Shown here: piece by piece, positions 50,145 through 59,282 of the stretch
How the letters are laid out: each line of letters opens with the position of its first letter
Position numbering within the stretch: position 1 is the stretch's first letter
DNA from: Gaiellasilicea sp037720595
GTDB lineage: Bacteria > Actinomycetota > Thermoleophilia > Gaiellales > Gaiellaceae
DNA: 64,000 nt
Assembly (NCBI GenBank): GCA_037720595.1
Contig: JBBJLW010000017.1
Location: 1-64,000, forward strand
Reading direction: 5' to 3'
Program-made: the position numbers and the translations under genes
The notes under the pieces: generated by a model
The model's database searches: none
Seen by the model: the letters and a program-made list of their open reading frames with translations, nothing else
Told to the model about the DNA's origin: nothing

Positions 50145-50165
50145 CTTGTGTTGTTCCAACACAAG
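50145..50165. repeat. Palindrome B with TGTTG-N3-CAACA core
   Basis: A 9-bp perfect stem with loop TTC: CTTGTGTTG (50145-50153) and CAACACAAG (50157-50165). Together with palindrome A it frames most of the short AT-richer gap between the aminotransferase and argH. A further half-site TTGTTGAC lies near 50209-50216. Confidence 0.7.
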
Positions 50166-50218
50166 CCGTTCCAACGGACGAGCACTCCCCGAACGCAGCT
50201 GAACCCTTTTGTTGACCG

Positions 50219-51388
50219 TTACCTGGAGAGCCTGGCGGCGACGCTCTCCGCTGCCGTCGTGCCCGGCTGGAAGCTGCCGTTGCGGACTGCTGCGGCGATC
50301 TGCTCGTAGGCGTCGCGGAAGGGGATTCCCTGGGCGACGAGTGCTTCGGCGGCGTCGGTGGCGAGGAGATGGGGATCGGTCGTGGCGGCCGCGAGCTGGT
50401 CTCGGTCGAACTTGAGGTCGGCGAGCAGGATGGTGAGCGCGGCGAGGGCGCCGGCGATGTCTTTGCGGGCGGCGAAGACGGGCGCCTTGTCTTCTTGGAG
50501 GTCGCGGTTGTAGGCGAGCGGGAGCGCTTTGACGGTCGCGAGCAGGCCTGTGAGGCGTCCGATTGCGGTGCCGGCTTTGCCGCGGACGAGCTCGGCGACG
50601 TCGGGGTTCAGTTTGTGCGGCATCATCGAGGAGCCGGTGGCGGCGGTCTGGGGGAGGTGGGCGAAGCCGAACTCGGTCGTGACCCAGAGCACGAGTTCCT
50701 CGGCGATCCGGGAGAGGTGGACGAAGAGCATGGTTGCGGCGTAGAGGTAGTCGAGCGCGAAGTCGCGGTCGGTGACGGCGTCGAGCGAGTTCGGGATCTG
50801 GTCGTCGGGGGGTGGGATCGGCAGGGTTGTCCCGGCGAGCGCTCCGGAGCCGAGCGGGCTGCCGGCGGGCGGCTCGAAGCGGGTGTGGTCGCGCTCGAGC
50901 ATGGCTGCCCAGGCGCGGAGGTGGTGCCCGAGCGTGATTGGTTGGGCGCGCTGGAGGTGGGTGTAGCCGGGCATCAGCGTCGTGTCTTCGGCGGCTGCGC
51001 GCTCGTGTAGGAGCGCGGAGAGAAGCTCGATCGCCGCCCGTGCCTCCGCGCAGGCGTCGGCGACGTAGAGTCGGAGCGCCGCCGCGACCTGGTCGTTGCG
51101 GGAGCGGCCGGCGTGGATCTTGCGGCCGACCTCGCCGAGGTGCCGCTCGATCGCCGAGTGGACGTCCTCGTCACTGTCGCCGACGACGACGCCGTCCTCG
51201 ATCGACGTCAGCTTCTGTTCCACCTCGGCGAGCTCTTCCGTGGAGAGGATTCCGGCTGCCTGGAGCCGGGTCGCGTGCTCGATCGTCGCGGCACAGTCGT
51301 AGGGGAGGAGCTCGCGGTCGTCGGCGCGCAGGAACTCGGTCACCGCCGGATCGAGCCCCTCGGAGACCCGGGCCGACCAGAGACTCAT
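50219..51388 (-). CDS. argH: Argininosuccinate lyase
   Basis: A 389-residue enzyme of the fumarase/aspartase superfamily that splits argininosuccinate into arginine and fumarate. HSAIERHLGE and GRSRNDQVAAALRL bind substrate, LMPGYTHLQRAQPIT holds the catalytic His, and GSSMMPHKLNPD is the superfamily signature with the catalytic Ser loop. It is somewhat shorter than the usual ~460 residues at the C-terminus, though all motifs are present. The ATG at 51388 overlaps the argG stop (ATGA). It is last in the argR-argG-argH operon. Confidence 0.96.
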   Translation of the reverse strand: MSLWSARVSEGLDPAVTEFLRADDRELLPYDCAATIEHATRLQAAGILSTEELAEVEQKLTSIEDGVVVGDSDEDVHSAIERHLGEVGRKIHAGRSRNDQVAAALRLYVADACAEARAAIELLSALLHERAAAEDTTLMPGYTHLQRAQPITLGHHLRAWAAMLERDHTRFEPPAGSPLGSGALAGTTLPIPPPDDQIPNSLDAVTDRDFALDYLYAATMLFVHLSRIAEELVLWVTTEFGFAHLPQTAATGSSMMPHKLNPDVAELVRGKAGTAIGRLTGLLATVKALPLAYNRDLQEDKAPVFAARKDIAGALAALTILLADLKFDRDQLAAATTDPHLLATDAAEALVAQGIPFRDAYEQIAAAVRNGSFQPGTTAAESVAARLSR

Positions 51389-52587
51389 GCGGGCTGGTAG
51401 GCGCGGGCGCGTGCTGCGACGAGCTCCGACTCGAGCGAGGCGATCCGGATGAAACCCTCGGCGGCCTCGTGGGGGAAGCTCTCGCCGGCGCCGTAGGAGG
51501 CGAGTCGTTCGGCGTAGAGCATCGCGGGGGAGCGGCGGCCGGTCACGACCGCGGCGTTCGGGCGCAGCTCGACCCGCACCTCGCCCCTGACGAGTTCCTG
51601 GGTCGCGTCGACGAAGGCGTCGATCGCCTTCCGCACCGGGGCGTGCCACTGGCCCTCGTAGACGAGCTCGGTCCAGCGCTGCTCGAGCCCGTGCTTGAGG
51701 CGCGCCTCGTCCTTGGTCAGGACGACGTCTTCGAGCGCGCGATGGGCTTCGATCAGCACGATCGCGGCGGGCGCCTCGTAGACCTCGCGGCTCTTGATCC
51801 CGACGGCACGGTTCTCGATCATGTCGATCCGGCCGATCCCGTAGGCACCCGCGAGTGCGTTCAGCCGGCCGATCAGTTTCGCGAGCCCGAGCTCCTCGCC
51901 CTCGAGCGAGACCGGCACACCGGCCTCGAAGCCGAGCACGAGCTCGGCCGGTGCCGGAGCACTCGCAGGATCCGAGGTGAGCGCGTAGGGCTCCTCGGGC
52001 GGGGCCGCCCAGGGATCCTCGAGTACCCCGGCCTCGATCGCTCGCCCGAAGAGGTTCTCGTCGATCGAGAACGGGGAGGCGGCCGTGTGCGTGACCGGGA
52101 TCCCGCGCGCAAGCGCGTAGGCGATCTCTTCCTCACGCGTCCAGATCCGGTCGCGGAGCGGCGCGATCACGCGCACACCGGGGTAGTGGGAGCGGAAGGC
52201 CAGCTCGAAGCGGAGCTGGTCGTTGCCCTTGCCGGTGCAGCCGTGGACGACCGCCTCGGCAGCGAGCTCGAGCGCGACCTCGGCGACCGCCTCGGCGATC
52301 ACCGGCCGCGAGAGCGCCGAGACGAGCGGGTAGCGGCCCTCGTAGAGCGCATTGGACTTGATCGCCTGCGCGCACTGCTCCTCGGCGAACGCGTCCTTAC
52401 GGTCGAGGAGCAGGACCTCGCCGGCGCCGGCCGCATAACCGCGGGCGATCGAGGCCTCGACGTCGAACTCCTGACCGACGTCGACGAGCACGGCGACCAC
52501 ACTCTCGAAGCCGTAGTCCTCCCTCAGCCAAGCGATCGCGCAACTCGTGTCGAGGCCACCCGAGTACGCCAGCACTGCTGTGCTCAT
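51385..52587 (-). CDS. argG: Argininosuccinate synthase
   Basis: A 400-residue enzyme joining citrulline and aspartate with ATP. The PP-loop is AVLAYSGGLDTSCAI at the N-terminus. Other blocks are HGCTGKGNDQLRFE (citrulline/aspartate site), PFSIDENLFGRAIEAG and GRIDMIENRAVGIKSREVYEAPA. Length and N-terminus match the family. ATG 52587 overlaps the argR stop (ATGA) and its own stop overlaps argH. The operon is probably repressed by its own ArgR through boxes at 53044-53075. Confidence 0.97.
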   Translation of the reverse strand: MSTAVLAYSGGLDTSCAIAWLREDYGFESVVAVLVDVGQEFDVEASIARGYAAGAGEVLLLDRKDAFAEEQCAQAIKSNALYEGRYPLVSALSRPVIAEAVAEVALELAAEAVVHGCTGKGNDQLRFELAFRSHYPGVRVIAPLRDRIWTREEEIAYALARGIPVTHTAASPFSIDENLFGRAIEAGVLEDPWAAPPEEPYALTSDPASAPAPAELVLGFEAGVPVSLEGEELGLAKLIGRLNALAGAYGIGRIDMIENRAVGIKSREVYEAPAAIVLIEAHRALEDVVLTKDEARLKHGLEQRWTELVYEGQWHAPVRKAIDAFVDATQELVRGEVRVELRPNAAVVTGRRSPAMLYAERLASYGAGESFPHEAAEGFIRIASLESELVAARARAYQPA

Positions 52588-53057
52588 GCAGCGCCCTCGA
52601 GCAGATGGCCTCGGATCTCGTCGGCGAGCGCGGCGGCGTTCCTGGCATCGCGGAGCGCGACGAAGATCGTATTGTCGCCGGCGATCGTGCCCGCGACCGA
52701 AGGCAGGGCCGCTTCGTCGAGTGCCTGTGCGAGCGCGCTCGCACAGCCGGACGGGGTGCGCAGGACGACGAGTGCGCCCGCCGCCTCGACCGAGAGCGCA
52801 AACCGGCGTATCGCAGAACCGATCCGAGGTGCACTTCCGTGGCCGACCGAGCCCGACGGCGCATACGCGAGCCCGCCGTCAGCCGTCCGCACCTTGACGA
52901 GACCCAGCTCGGCGATGTCGCGGGAGACGGTCGTCTGCACGACGTCGAAGCCGCCGATTCTCAGCGCCTCCGCGACTTCGGCCTGCGTCGAGAGATCCCG
53001 CGCGTGGACGAGCTCGAGGATGGCGGCATGGCGAAGGCGTCTCTGCATCTTATGCAC
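52584..53057 (-). CDS. argR: Arginine repressor ArgR
   Basis: A 157-residue repressor (154 from the ATG at 53048). The N-terminal winged helix has RDLSTQAEVAEALRIGG and VVQTTVSRDIAELGLVKV, the Ser-Arg-Asp DNA-recognition motif. The C-terminal hexamerisation and arginine-binding domain ends with VAGTIAGDNTIFVALRD, whose Asp-Asn pair reads arginine. It should repress this operon when arginine is abundant. The first codon shown is GTG 53057; the ATG three codons later is an equal candidate. Both lie inside an ARG-box-like palindrome, implying tight self-control. Confidence 0.95.
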   Translation of the reverse strand: MHKMQRRLRHAAILELVHARDLSTQAEVAEALRIGGFDVVQTTVSRDIAELGLVKVRTADGGLAYAPSGSVGHGSAPRIGSAIRRFALSVEAAGALVVLRTPSGCASALAQALDEAALPSVAGTIAGDNTIFVALRDARNAAALADEIRGHLLEGAA

Positions 53058-53075
53058 AACTTAGCATGAAATGCA
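53044..53075 (-). promoter_or_regulatory. Pair of ARG-box-like palindromes at the argR start
   Basis: TGCAT-N3-ATGCA (53044-53056) is a perfect palindrome over the argR start codons. A second, AGCAT-N3-ATGCA (53063-53075), has one mismatch. Their centres are 19 bases apart, about two helical turns, as expected for an ArgR hexamer bound to tandem boxes. Confidence 0.65.
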
Positions 53076-53255
53076 CCTCGCTCAGCCGAAATGAGAGTGA
53101 GCCCGGGAGCGAAGCGATTCTTCGGGGGTCTGCGCGCGTCGGCGTCTGCTCCCGCGGATCCCGAGCTTGCGCCAACCAAAGAGTGCGGGTAACCGCATGG
53201 CGACGATCCCGGCGATCGGGGAGGGTAGGGTCGGATGATCGGCTAGGGAGGGCGC

Positions 53256-53999
53256 ATGGAGAATGGAAATACGGGGGCGGTCGTCGTCGCCGGCGACGTC
53301 ACGCGTCGCTACGGCGAGGGGGACACGGCGGTCGACGCGCTCCGCGGCGTCTCGCTCGAGATCGCGCGCGGTCAGCTGACAGCGGTGATGGGTCCGTCCG
53401 GCTCGGGGAAGTCGACGCTGATGCACATCCTCGCCGGGCTGGACAAGCCCACCTCCGGTTCGGTCACGATCGCCGGCACCGAGATCACGAAGCTCAAGGA
53501 CAGCGATCTGACGAAGTTGCGCCGCTCGCACATCGGCTTCGTCTTCCAGTTCTTCAACCTGCTCCCGATGCTGACGGCGGAAGAGAACATCGTTCTCCCG
53601 CTCGGGATCGCGGGCACGAAGGTCGAGCCGGGCTTCTTCAAGGATCTGATCGGGAAGGTCGGGCTCGGCGACCGCCTGACGCACCGGCCCTCGGAGCTCT
53701 CCGGCGGCCAGCAGCAGCGCGTCGCGATCGCGCGGGCGCTCGTCTCGCAGCCAACGGTGATGTTCGCCGACGAGCCGACCGGCAACCTCGACTCGCACAC
53801 GAGCTCGGAGATCCTGGCCCTGATGCGCGACTCCGTGGACAGCTACGGGCAGACCACGGTGATGGTCACGCACGAGGCGCGCGCCGCCGCGATCGCCGAC
53901 CGCGTCCTCTTCCTCGCCGACGGGCTGATCGTCCGCGACCTGCCCCGCTCCAGCCAGGCTGAAGTGCTCGAGGCGATGAACGAGCTCGCGGCTGTATGA
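53256..53999 (+). CDS. ABC transporter ATP-binding protein (MacB/LolD type)
   Basis: A 247-residue ATPase. Walker A is GPSGSGKST at about 46-54, the Q-loop is FVFQFFNLLPMLT, the signature is LSGGQQQRVAIARAL, Walker B is VMFADEPTGNLDS and the H-loop is VMVTHE. The sequence belongs to the MacB/LolD/FtsE branch that powers mechanotransmission rather than pore transport. ATG 53256 begins a two-gene unit; the permease start overlaps its stop (ATGA). The unit probably moves lipids, peptides or lipoproteins across the outer part of the envelope. Confidence 0.93.
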   Translation: MENGNTGAVVVAGDVTRRYGEGDTAVDALRGVSLEIARGQLTAVMGPSGSGKSTLMHILAGLDKPTSGSVTIAGTEITKLKDSDLTKLRRSHIGFVFQFFNLLPMLTAEENIVLPLGIAGTKVEPGFFKDLIGKVGLGDRLTHRPSELSGGQQQRVAIARALVSQPTVMFADEPTGNLDSHTSSEILALMRDSVDSYGQTTVMVTHEARAAAIADRVLFLADGLIVRDLPRSSQAEVLEAMNELAAV

Positions 54000-56779
54000 C
54001 GAAGTTCGCGCTAAAGGGGCTGCTCGGCCGCAAGCTCCGCACGGCGCTGACGGCGATCGCGATCGTGCTCGGCGTCGCGATGGTGAGCGGCACGTACGTC
54101 CTTACAGACTCGATCGACCAGGCGTTCGACGCGATCTTCACGGACGTCCGCGAGGGCTCGAACGTCGTGATCAGCGGCAAGGCCGCCTTCGACCTCTCGG
54201 ACGGGAGCGGCGCCAGCGCCCCGGCGTTCGACGAGTCGCTGTTGGACGACGTGCGTGCGGTGGCCGGCGTGCAGGCCGCCGAGGGCAGCGTCGACAGCGA
54301 GACGGCGCAGCTGATCGGCGACGACGGCAAGGCGGTCGTCTACGGCGGTGCGCCGAACCTCGGCTTCAGCATCGCGAACGGCGACTCGCAGTTCAACCCG
54401 CTCACGCTCGTCGGTGGCGGGTGGCCCGGGTCGGGCGAGGTCGTCGTCGACGAGGCCACGGCAGAAAAGGAGGACTTCGCCGTCGGCGAGGAGATCGGCG
54501 TCCAGGCTGTCGGGCCCGTGGAACGGCTGCGTATCTCCGGGATCATCCGCTTCGGCTCGGCCTCGTCGCTCGGCGGCGCGACCCTCGCCGGCTTCGACCT
54601 GCCCACGGCGCAGCGCCTGTTCGACAAGGAAGGCTCACTCGACGAGATCGCGGTGGCCGCGCGGGCGGGTGTCACCGATCCTGAGCTGCTCGGCGAGATC
54701 CGCGAGATCCTGCCTGAGCGCACCCAGGTGGTCAGCGCCTCCGAGCAGGCCGCCGACGATGCGGCAGACACAAACGAGTTCATCACCTTCCTCCAGGGCT
54801 TCCTGCTCGCGTTCGCCGGGATCGCTCTCTTCGTCGGCAGCTTCGTGATCGCGAACTCGCTCTCGATCACGATCGCCCAGAGGACGCGCGAGTTCGCGAC
54901 CGTGCGCACGCTCGGCGGCTCGCGCCGCCAAGTGCTGATCTCGATCGTGATCGAGGCGCTCGTGATTGGGGTGCTCGCGTCGGTTGCCGGGCTCTTCATC
55001 GGGCTCGGGCTCGCCAAGGGGCTCTTCAAGCTCTTCGACGCGGTCGGCTTCACGTTGCCGAACAACGGCCTCGTCTTCGAGACGCGCACGATCGTCGTAT
55101 CGTTGCTGGTCGGGATCCTCGTGACGGTGCTCGCGAGCCTCCGCCCGGCGATCCGTGCAACCCGCGTGCCGCCGATCGCCGCCGTGCGGGAGGGAGCGAC
55201 CCTGCCCGAGTCCCGTTTTGCGCGCTTTCGTACCATCGGCTCGCTCGCGCTGACCGCGCTGGGGTTCGCTGCGCTCGGCTACGGCCTCTTCGGCGACGGG
55301 CTCGGAACGACGCAGCTGCTGACCTGGATGGGTCTCGGCGCCCTCTTGATCTTCGTCGGCGTCGCGCTCTTCGCGGCCCGGATCACGCGACCACTCGCAA
55401 CCTTCGTGGCGCCGATCGGAACGTGGGCTGTGGTCGTTCTCTCGGCCCTCGTGTGGCCGTTCTTCACGCTGCCGTTCTGGCTCCTGCGCGTCGCGGCGTT
55501 CGGTCCGGGAAGCGCCGCGGGCCGCACGATTGTCGGCGTCCTGGGCGTGGCGCTGAATCCGCTCGTGGCGCTCGTCGTCCTGGTGATGTGGCTGCGCAGC
55601 GCCGTGAGCTCGTGGCAGCCCGAGTGGCCAATCGACTTCCCCGGGATCGTTCCCGACTGGACGATGAACCGGGTCGGGAGCGAGAACACTCGCCGCAACC
55701 CGCAGCGCACCGCGTCCACGGCTGCGGCGCTGATGATCGGGCTCGCGCTCGTGACGCTCGTCGCGGTGCTCGCGGCCGGGATCACGACCACGTTCCGCAG
55801 CGCCGTCGACGACATCTTCACCTCCGACTACGCGATCACGGCGCAGAACAACTTCTCCCCGATCCCGACGACCGCAGCCGAGGCGGCGGCGGAGGCGCCC
55901 GGGGTCGAGGCGATCGCGAGCGTTCGCACCGCAGAGGCGCGGATCTTCGACTCGAACGAGTTCGTAACCGCCGTCGAACCGGATGCGAGCGAGGTGCTGA
56001 CGCTCGAGTGGGTCGAAGGCTCGCAGGCCGTGCTCGCCGAGCTCGGTCGGGACGGGGCTTTCGTCGACGACGACTACGCCGCCGACCACGACCTCGCCGT
56101 CGGCTCGCCGGTCACGATCCAGGTGCCGTCGGGAGAGAAGGTCGAGCTCGTCGTCAAGGGCATCTTCGAGCCACCGACGGGAGGCTCGCCTTTCGGCCAC
56201 GTCACCTTCTCGAGCGCGCGCTTCGACGAGGAGTACGAGTCGCCGCGGAACCTCTACACCTTCGCGCAGATGAACGGGGACGTGACCGAGGCGAACACGG
56301 CTGCGCTCACCACTGTGCTCGCCGACTTCCCGAACGCGAAGGCGCAGACGCGCGACGAGTTCGTCGACAACCAGATCGCCGGCCTCTCGTCGATCCTGAA
56401 CATCCTCTACGTGCTGCTCGCGCTCTCGGTCGTCGTCAGCCTCTTCGGGATCGTGAACACGCTCGTGCTGACGGTGTTCGAGCGGACGCGCGAGCTCGGG
56501 ATGCTGCGGGCAATCGGGATGACGCGGCGGCAGGTGCGGCGGATGATCCGGCACGAGAGCGTGATCACGGCCCTCATCGGCGGTGTGCTTGGGATCCTGC
56601 TCGGGATCGTGCTCGGTGGCCTGCTCGTCGCCCGGGTCGAGTTCATCGAGTTCGCGCTGCCGACGGTGCAGCTGATCGTGTTTGCGGTCATGACCGTGAT
56701 CGTCGGGATCCTCGCCGCGATCTTCCCGGCCCGCCGGGCGGCGAGGCTCGACCCGCTGAAGGCCCTCCAATACGAGTGA
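53996..56779 (+). CDS. Large FtsX-like ABC permease (two FtsX domains)
   Basis: A 927-residue permease with the MacB-like plan duplicated. The N-terminal helix is at ~15-37 and a first periplasmic domain spans ~40-255. The first FtsX helix set starts with FVIANSLSITIAQRTREFATVRTLG. Extra helices fill ~410-530, a second periplasmic domain spans ~580-790, and the last FtsX set has LVLTVFERTRELGMLRAIG with the final helix ending in PARRAARLDPLKALQYE. The two TRE(F/L) segments are the coupling helices to the ATPase. It works with the ATPase encoded just upstream. Substrate unknown. Confidence 0.92.
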   Translation: MTKFALKGLLGRKLRTALTAIAIVLGVAMVSGTYVLTDSIDQAFDAIFTDVREGSNVVISGKAAFDLSDGSGASAPAFDESLLDDVRAVAGVQAAEGSVDSETAQLIGDDGKAVVYGGAPNLGFSIANGDSQFNPLTLVGGGWPGSGEVVVDEATAEKEDFAVGEEIGVQAVGPVERLRISGIIRFGSASSLGGATLAGFDLPTAQRLFDKEGSLDEIAVAARAGVTDPELLGEIREILPERTQVVSASEQAADDAADTNEFITFLQGFLLAFAGIALFVGSFVIANSLSITIAQRTREFATVRTLGGSRRQVLISIVIEALVIGVLASVAGLFIGLGLAKGLFKLFDAVGFTLPNNGLVFETRTIVVSLLVGILVTVLASLRPAIRATRVPPIAAVREGATLPESRFARFRTIGSLALTALGFAALGYGLFGDGLGTTQLLTWMGLGALLIFVGVALFAARITRPLATFVAPIGTWAVVVLSALVWPFFTLPFWLLRVAAFGPGSAAGRTIVGVLGVALNPLVALVVLVMWLRSAVSSWQPEWPIDFPGIVPDWTMNRVGSENTRRNPQRTASTAAALMIGLALVTLVAVLAAGITTTFRSAVDDIFTSDYAITAQNNFSPIPTTAAEAAAEAPGVEAIASVRTAEARIFDSNEFVTAVEPDASEVLTLEWVEGSQAVLAELGRDGAFVDDDYAADHDLAVGSPVTIQVPSGEKVELVVKGIFEPPTGGSPFGHVTFSSARFDEEYESPRNLYTFAQMNGDVTEANTAALTTVLADFPNAKAQTRDEFVDNQIAGLSSILNILYVLLALSVVVSLFGIVNTLVLTVFERTRELGMLRAIGMTRRQVRRMIRHESVITALIGGVLGILLGIVLGGLLVARVEFIEFALPTVQLIVFAVMTVIVGILAAIFPARRAARLDPLKALQYE

Positions 56780-57201
56780 CCTACTGGCTCGGAGTCGTCT
56801 CTCGCGCGCACGTCAAGCGCGGAGTCGAGCACGGGATCGCCCAGATCGGTCACGGGAAACGCGCCGGCCTCGACCGGATGCAGCCGGGGGACTGGCTGAT
56901 CTACTACTCGCCACGCGAAAAGCTGGCGGCAGGAGTGCCTCTGCAGGCCTTCACGGCGATCGGCCGGATCGCCGACGGCGAGATCTGGCAGGCCGAGGTG
57001 GGCGAGTTCAGGCCGTGGCGTCGATGTGTCCGGTACGCGAGCGAGGTCGTCGACGTCCCGATCGGGCCACTCGTCGGCTCGCTCGATCTGACGGTCGAGC
57101 GGAACTGGGGAGTCAAGCTCCGCCGAGGCCTGCTCGAGCTCACCGAGCACGACTTCGACCTGATCCGGACCGCCATGGGCGTCGATCAGCCCGCGCTGTA
57201 G
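56776..57201 (+). CDS. EVE-domain protein
   Basis: A 141-residue protein of the PUA-like EVE fold: TYWLGVVSRAHVKRGVEHGIAQIGHG, then DWLIYYSPREKLAAG and FTAIGRIADGEIWQ, match the UPF0310 branch. EVE domains bind modified bases in DNA or RNA and are found in restriction and RNA-processing systems as well as alone. GTG 56776 overlaps the permease stop (GTGA), but a functional link to the transporter is unlikely. No nuclease or methylase gene is adjacent. Confidence 0.88.
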   Translation: MTYWLGVVSRAHVKRGVEHGIAQIGHGKRAGLDRMQPGDWLIYYSPREKLAAGVPLQAFTAIGRIADGEIWQAEVGEFRPWRRCVRYASEVVDVPIGPLVGSLDLTVERNWGVKLRRGLLELTEHDFDLIRTAMGVDQPAL

Positions 57202-57210
57202 GCTCGATCG

Positions 57211-58083
57211 ATGGGGGTCACGCTGTGCGACGTCGGCCCGCGGGACGGGCTCCAGAACGAGCCTGAGACGCTGGCGGCGGCCGTGCGCGCGGAGCTCGTG
57301 CGGCGGCTGGCCGCGAGTGGGCTGCCGCGGATCGAGGCGGCCAGCTTCGTCGACGCCGAGCGGGTGCCGCAGATGGCCGGCGCTGAGGAGGTCGTCGTGG
57401 CGGCGGGTCAGGTCGGCGCCGAGCTCTCCGGACTTGTCTTGAACTCGCGCGGCTACGAGCGGTTGGCGGCGACGACGCTCGCCCGCGTCAACGTCACGTT
57501 TGCCGCCACGGAGAGCTTCAACCGGCGGAACGGCAACGCCTCGCTGGCGGAGGCCATCGAGCGCGCGGAGCAGATCGTCGTCGAGTCGACTCTCCCAAGC
57601 ACCGTCACGATCAGCTGCTCGTTCGGCTGTCCTTTCGAAGGCGAGGTCGATCCGGGTGTCGTCGCAGGGCTCGCCGAGCGTTTCGTCGCTGCCGGTGCCG
57701 GCGAGATCGTTCTCGCGGACACGATCGGAGTTGCGACGCCGGGGCCGGTGCGCCGGCTCGTCGCGAGCGCTCTGACCCTCGGCGCGCCCGTCGGAGGCCA
57801 CTTCCACGACACGCGCCACACCGGGGTCGCCTGCGCCTGGGCCGCGTATGAGGCGGGCGCGACCGTGCTCGACGCCTCTGTGGGCGGACTCGGCGGTTGC
57901 CCGTTCGCGCCGCGGGCGACGGGCAACGTCGCGACCGAGGATCTCGTCTACCTACTGGAGCGTGAGGGCGTCGACACGGGTGTAGACCTCGACGCCCTGA
58001 TCGGAGTGGCTCAGTGGCTCGAGGAGCTACTCGGCCGCGAGCTTCCCGGACGCGTCTATCGCGCCGGGACGTTCCCCGGCTGA
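57211..58083 (+). CDS. Hydroxymethylglutaryl-CoA lyase family enzyme
   Basis: A 290-residue TIM-barrel enzyme of the HMGL family. LCDVGPRDGLQNEP carries the catalytic Arg-Asp pair, SISCSFGCPFEG is mid-barrel, GGHFHDTRHTGVACAW holds the metal-binding His pair, and GGLGGCPFAPRATGNVATEDLVYLL is the HMG-CoA lyase signature with the catalytic Cys. It cleaves HMG-CoA to acetoacetate and acetyl-CoA at the end of leucine breakdown, or a similar hydroxyacyl-CoA. It overlaps the end of a convergent CoA-transferase gene by 28 bases, which may supply its substrate. Confidence 0.9.
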   Translation: MGVTLCDVGPRDGLQNEPETLAAAVRAELVRRLAASGLPRIEAASFVDAERVPQMAGAEEVVVAAGQVGAELSGLVLNSRGYERLAATTLARVNVTFAATESFNRRNGNASLAEAIERAEQIVVESTLPSTVTISCSFGCPFEGEVDPGVVAGLAERFVAAGAGEIVLADTIGVATPGPVRRLVASALTLGAPVGGHFHDTRHTGVACAWAAYEAGATVLDASVGGLGGCPFAPRATGNVATEDLVYLLEREGVDTGVDLDALIGVAQWLEELLGRELPGRVYRAGTFPG

Positions 58084-59264
58084 TCCACGCGAACGACTCC
58101 GGCCTCGGCGAGCCGGTCGATCTCGGCCCGGTCGTAACCGGCCTCCGCGAGGATCTCGGCGGAGTGTTCGCCGAGGAGCGGCGGACTACTGCGGTGGAGG
58201 ACGCGCTCGCCGTCGGCCGAGAACGGAGGCGCCACGATCGTTCGGCCGGCGAGCTCCTGGAGCATTCCAGTCGCGCGCGTCTGGTCGTGCGTTGCGACCT
58301 TGCCGACGTCGAGGACGGGCGAAGCGGGGACTCCCGCGGCGCGCAGCCGCTCGAGCAGCTTCTCCGTCGAGTGCTCGGCGAGGCGCGGCCGGAGCAGCGA
58401 GACAAGCTCGTCGCGGTACTGGACACGAAGCGGATTCGAGCCGAAGCGCGCGTCGCTTGCGAGCTCCGGCGCGTCGAGAACCTCGCAGAGCGAGGCGAAG
58501 AGCCGGTCGTTCCCGGCGACGATCATCAGCTCGCCGTCGGCAGTGGGGAAGACCTCGTAGGGGGCGATCAGGGGGAACGCGGTGCCGTGCCGTCCGGGAG
58601 CCTCGGCACCGGCGAGAACGTCCGAAACCTGGTACGGCAGCAACGAGAGCGCGGTCTCGTAGAGCGAGAGGTCGAGCGTTCGACCGTTGCCCTCGTGGAG
58701 CGCGGAGACGATCGCGAGCGCCGCCCAGACTCCGGTGCCGATGTCGATCAATGAGACGCCGACACGCACGGGGGGTCGGTCGGCCTCGCCCGTCACGCTC
58801 ATGATCCCGGCCGCCGCCTGCATCAGCGGGTCGTAGCCGGGCTCGGCCGAGAGCGGTCCGCGCCGACCGAAAGCGCCGCTCGTGCAGTAGACCAGCTTCG
58901 GGGTGCGGGCCCGCAGCTCGTCCGGCCCGATCCCGAGTCGCTCGGCCGTGCCCGGTCGCAGGCTCTGTACGGCGACTTCCGAGCGCTCTGCCAGCCGCAG
59001 GAGCACCTGGCGGCCGCGCTCGTCCTTGAGATCGAGGGCCAGCGAGCGCTTGCCGGCGTTGGCGGAGAAGAACATGACGCTGCCACCCTCGAAGAACCTC
59101 GGCCCCCAGTCGCGCGCCTCGTCGCCCCGGCCGGGATGCTCGACCTTGACCACGTCGGCGCCGAGAGCTGCCAGGATCTCGGTCGCGGTCGGTCCTGCGA
59201 GCGAGCTCGTCAGATCGAGCACCCGCACGCCCTCGAGGGGTAAAAACGGCACGACGCGCATCAT
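58056..59264 (-). CDS. Class III CoA-transferase (CaiB/BaiF family)
   Basis: A 402-residue enzyme. VRVLDLTSSLAGPTATEILAALGADVVKVEHPGRGD is the family N-terminus, NAGKRSLALDLKDERGR follows, and FGRRGPLSAEPGYDPLMQAAAGIMS contains the catalytic Asp. It moves CoA between carboxylic acids, commonly in breakdown of carnitine, bile acids or dicarboxylates. Two adjacent ATG codons (59264 and 59261) are possible starts. The tail overlaps the HMG-CoA lyase-like gene on the other strand by 28 bases. Together they point to acyl-CoA degradation. Confidence 0.9.
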   Translation of the reverse strand: MMRVVPFLPLEGVRVLDLTSSLAGPTATEILAALGADVVKVEHPGRGDEARDWGPRFFEGGSVMFFSANAGKRSLALDLKDERGRQVLLRLAERSEVAVQSLRPGTAERLGIGPDELRARTPKLVYCTSGAFGRRGPLSAEPGYDPLMQAAAGIMSVTGEADRPPVRVGVSLIDIGTGVWAALAIVSALHEGNGRTLDLSLYETALSLLPYQVSDVLAGAEAPGRHGTAFPLIAPYEVFPTADGELMIVAGNDRLFASLCEVLDAPELASDARFGSNPLRVQYRDELVSLLRPRLAEHSTEKLLERLRAAGVPASPVLDVGKVATHDQTRATGMLQELAGRTIVAPPFSADGERVLHRSSPPLLGEHSAEILAEAGYDRAEIDRLAEAGVVRVDQPGNVPAR

Positions 59265-59282
59265 GGCTGGAAGGATGGGGCT

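Noticed and set aside
56776..57201. EVE-domain gene as sign of a restriction or defence island
   Set aside because: Neighbours are an ABC/FtsX exporter and acyl-CoA genes; no nuclease, methylase or helicase is nearby.
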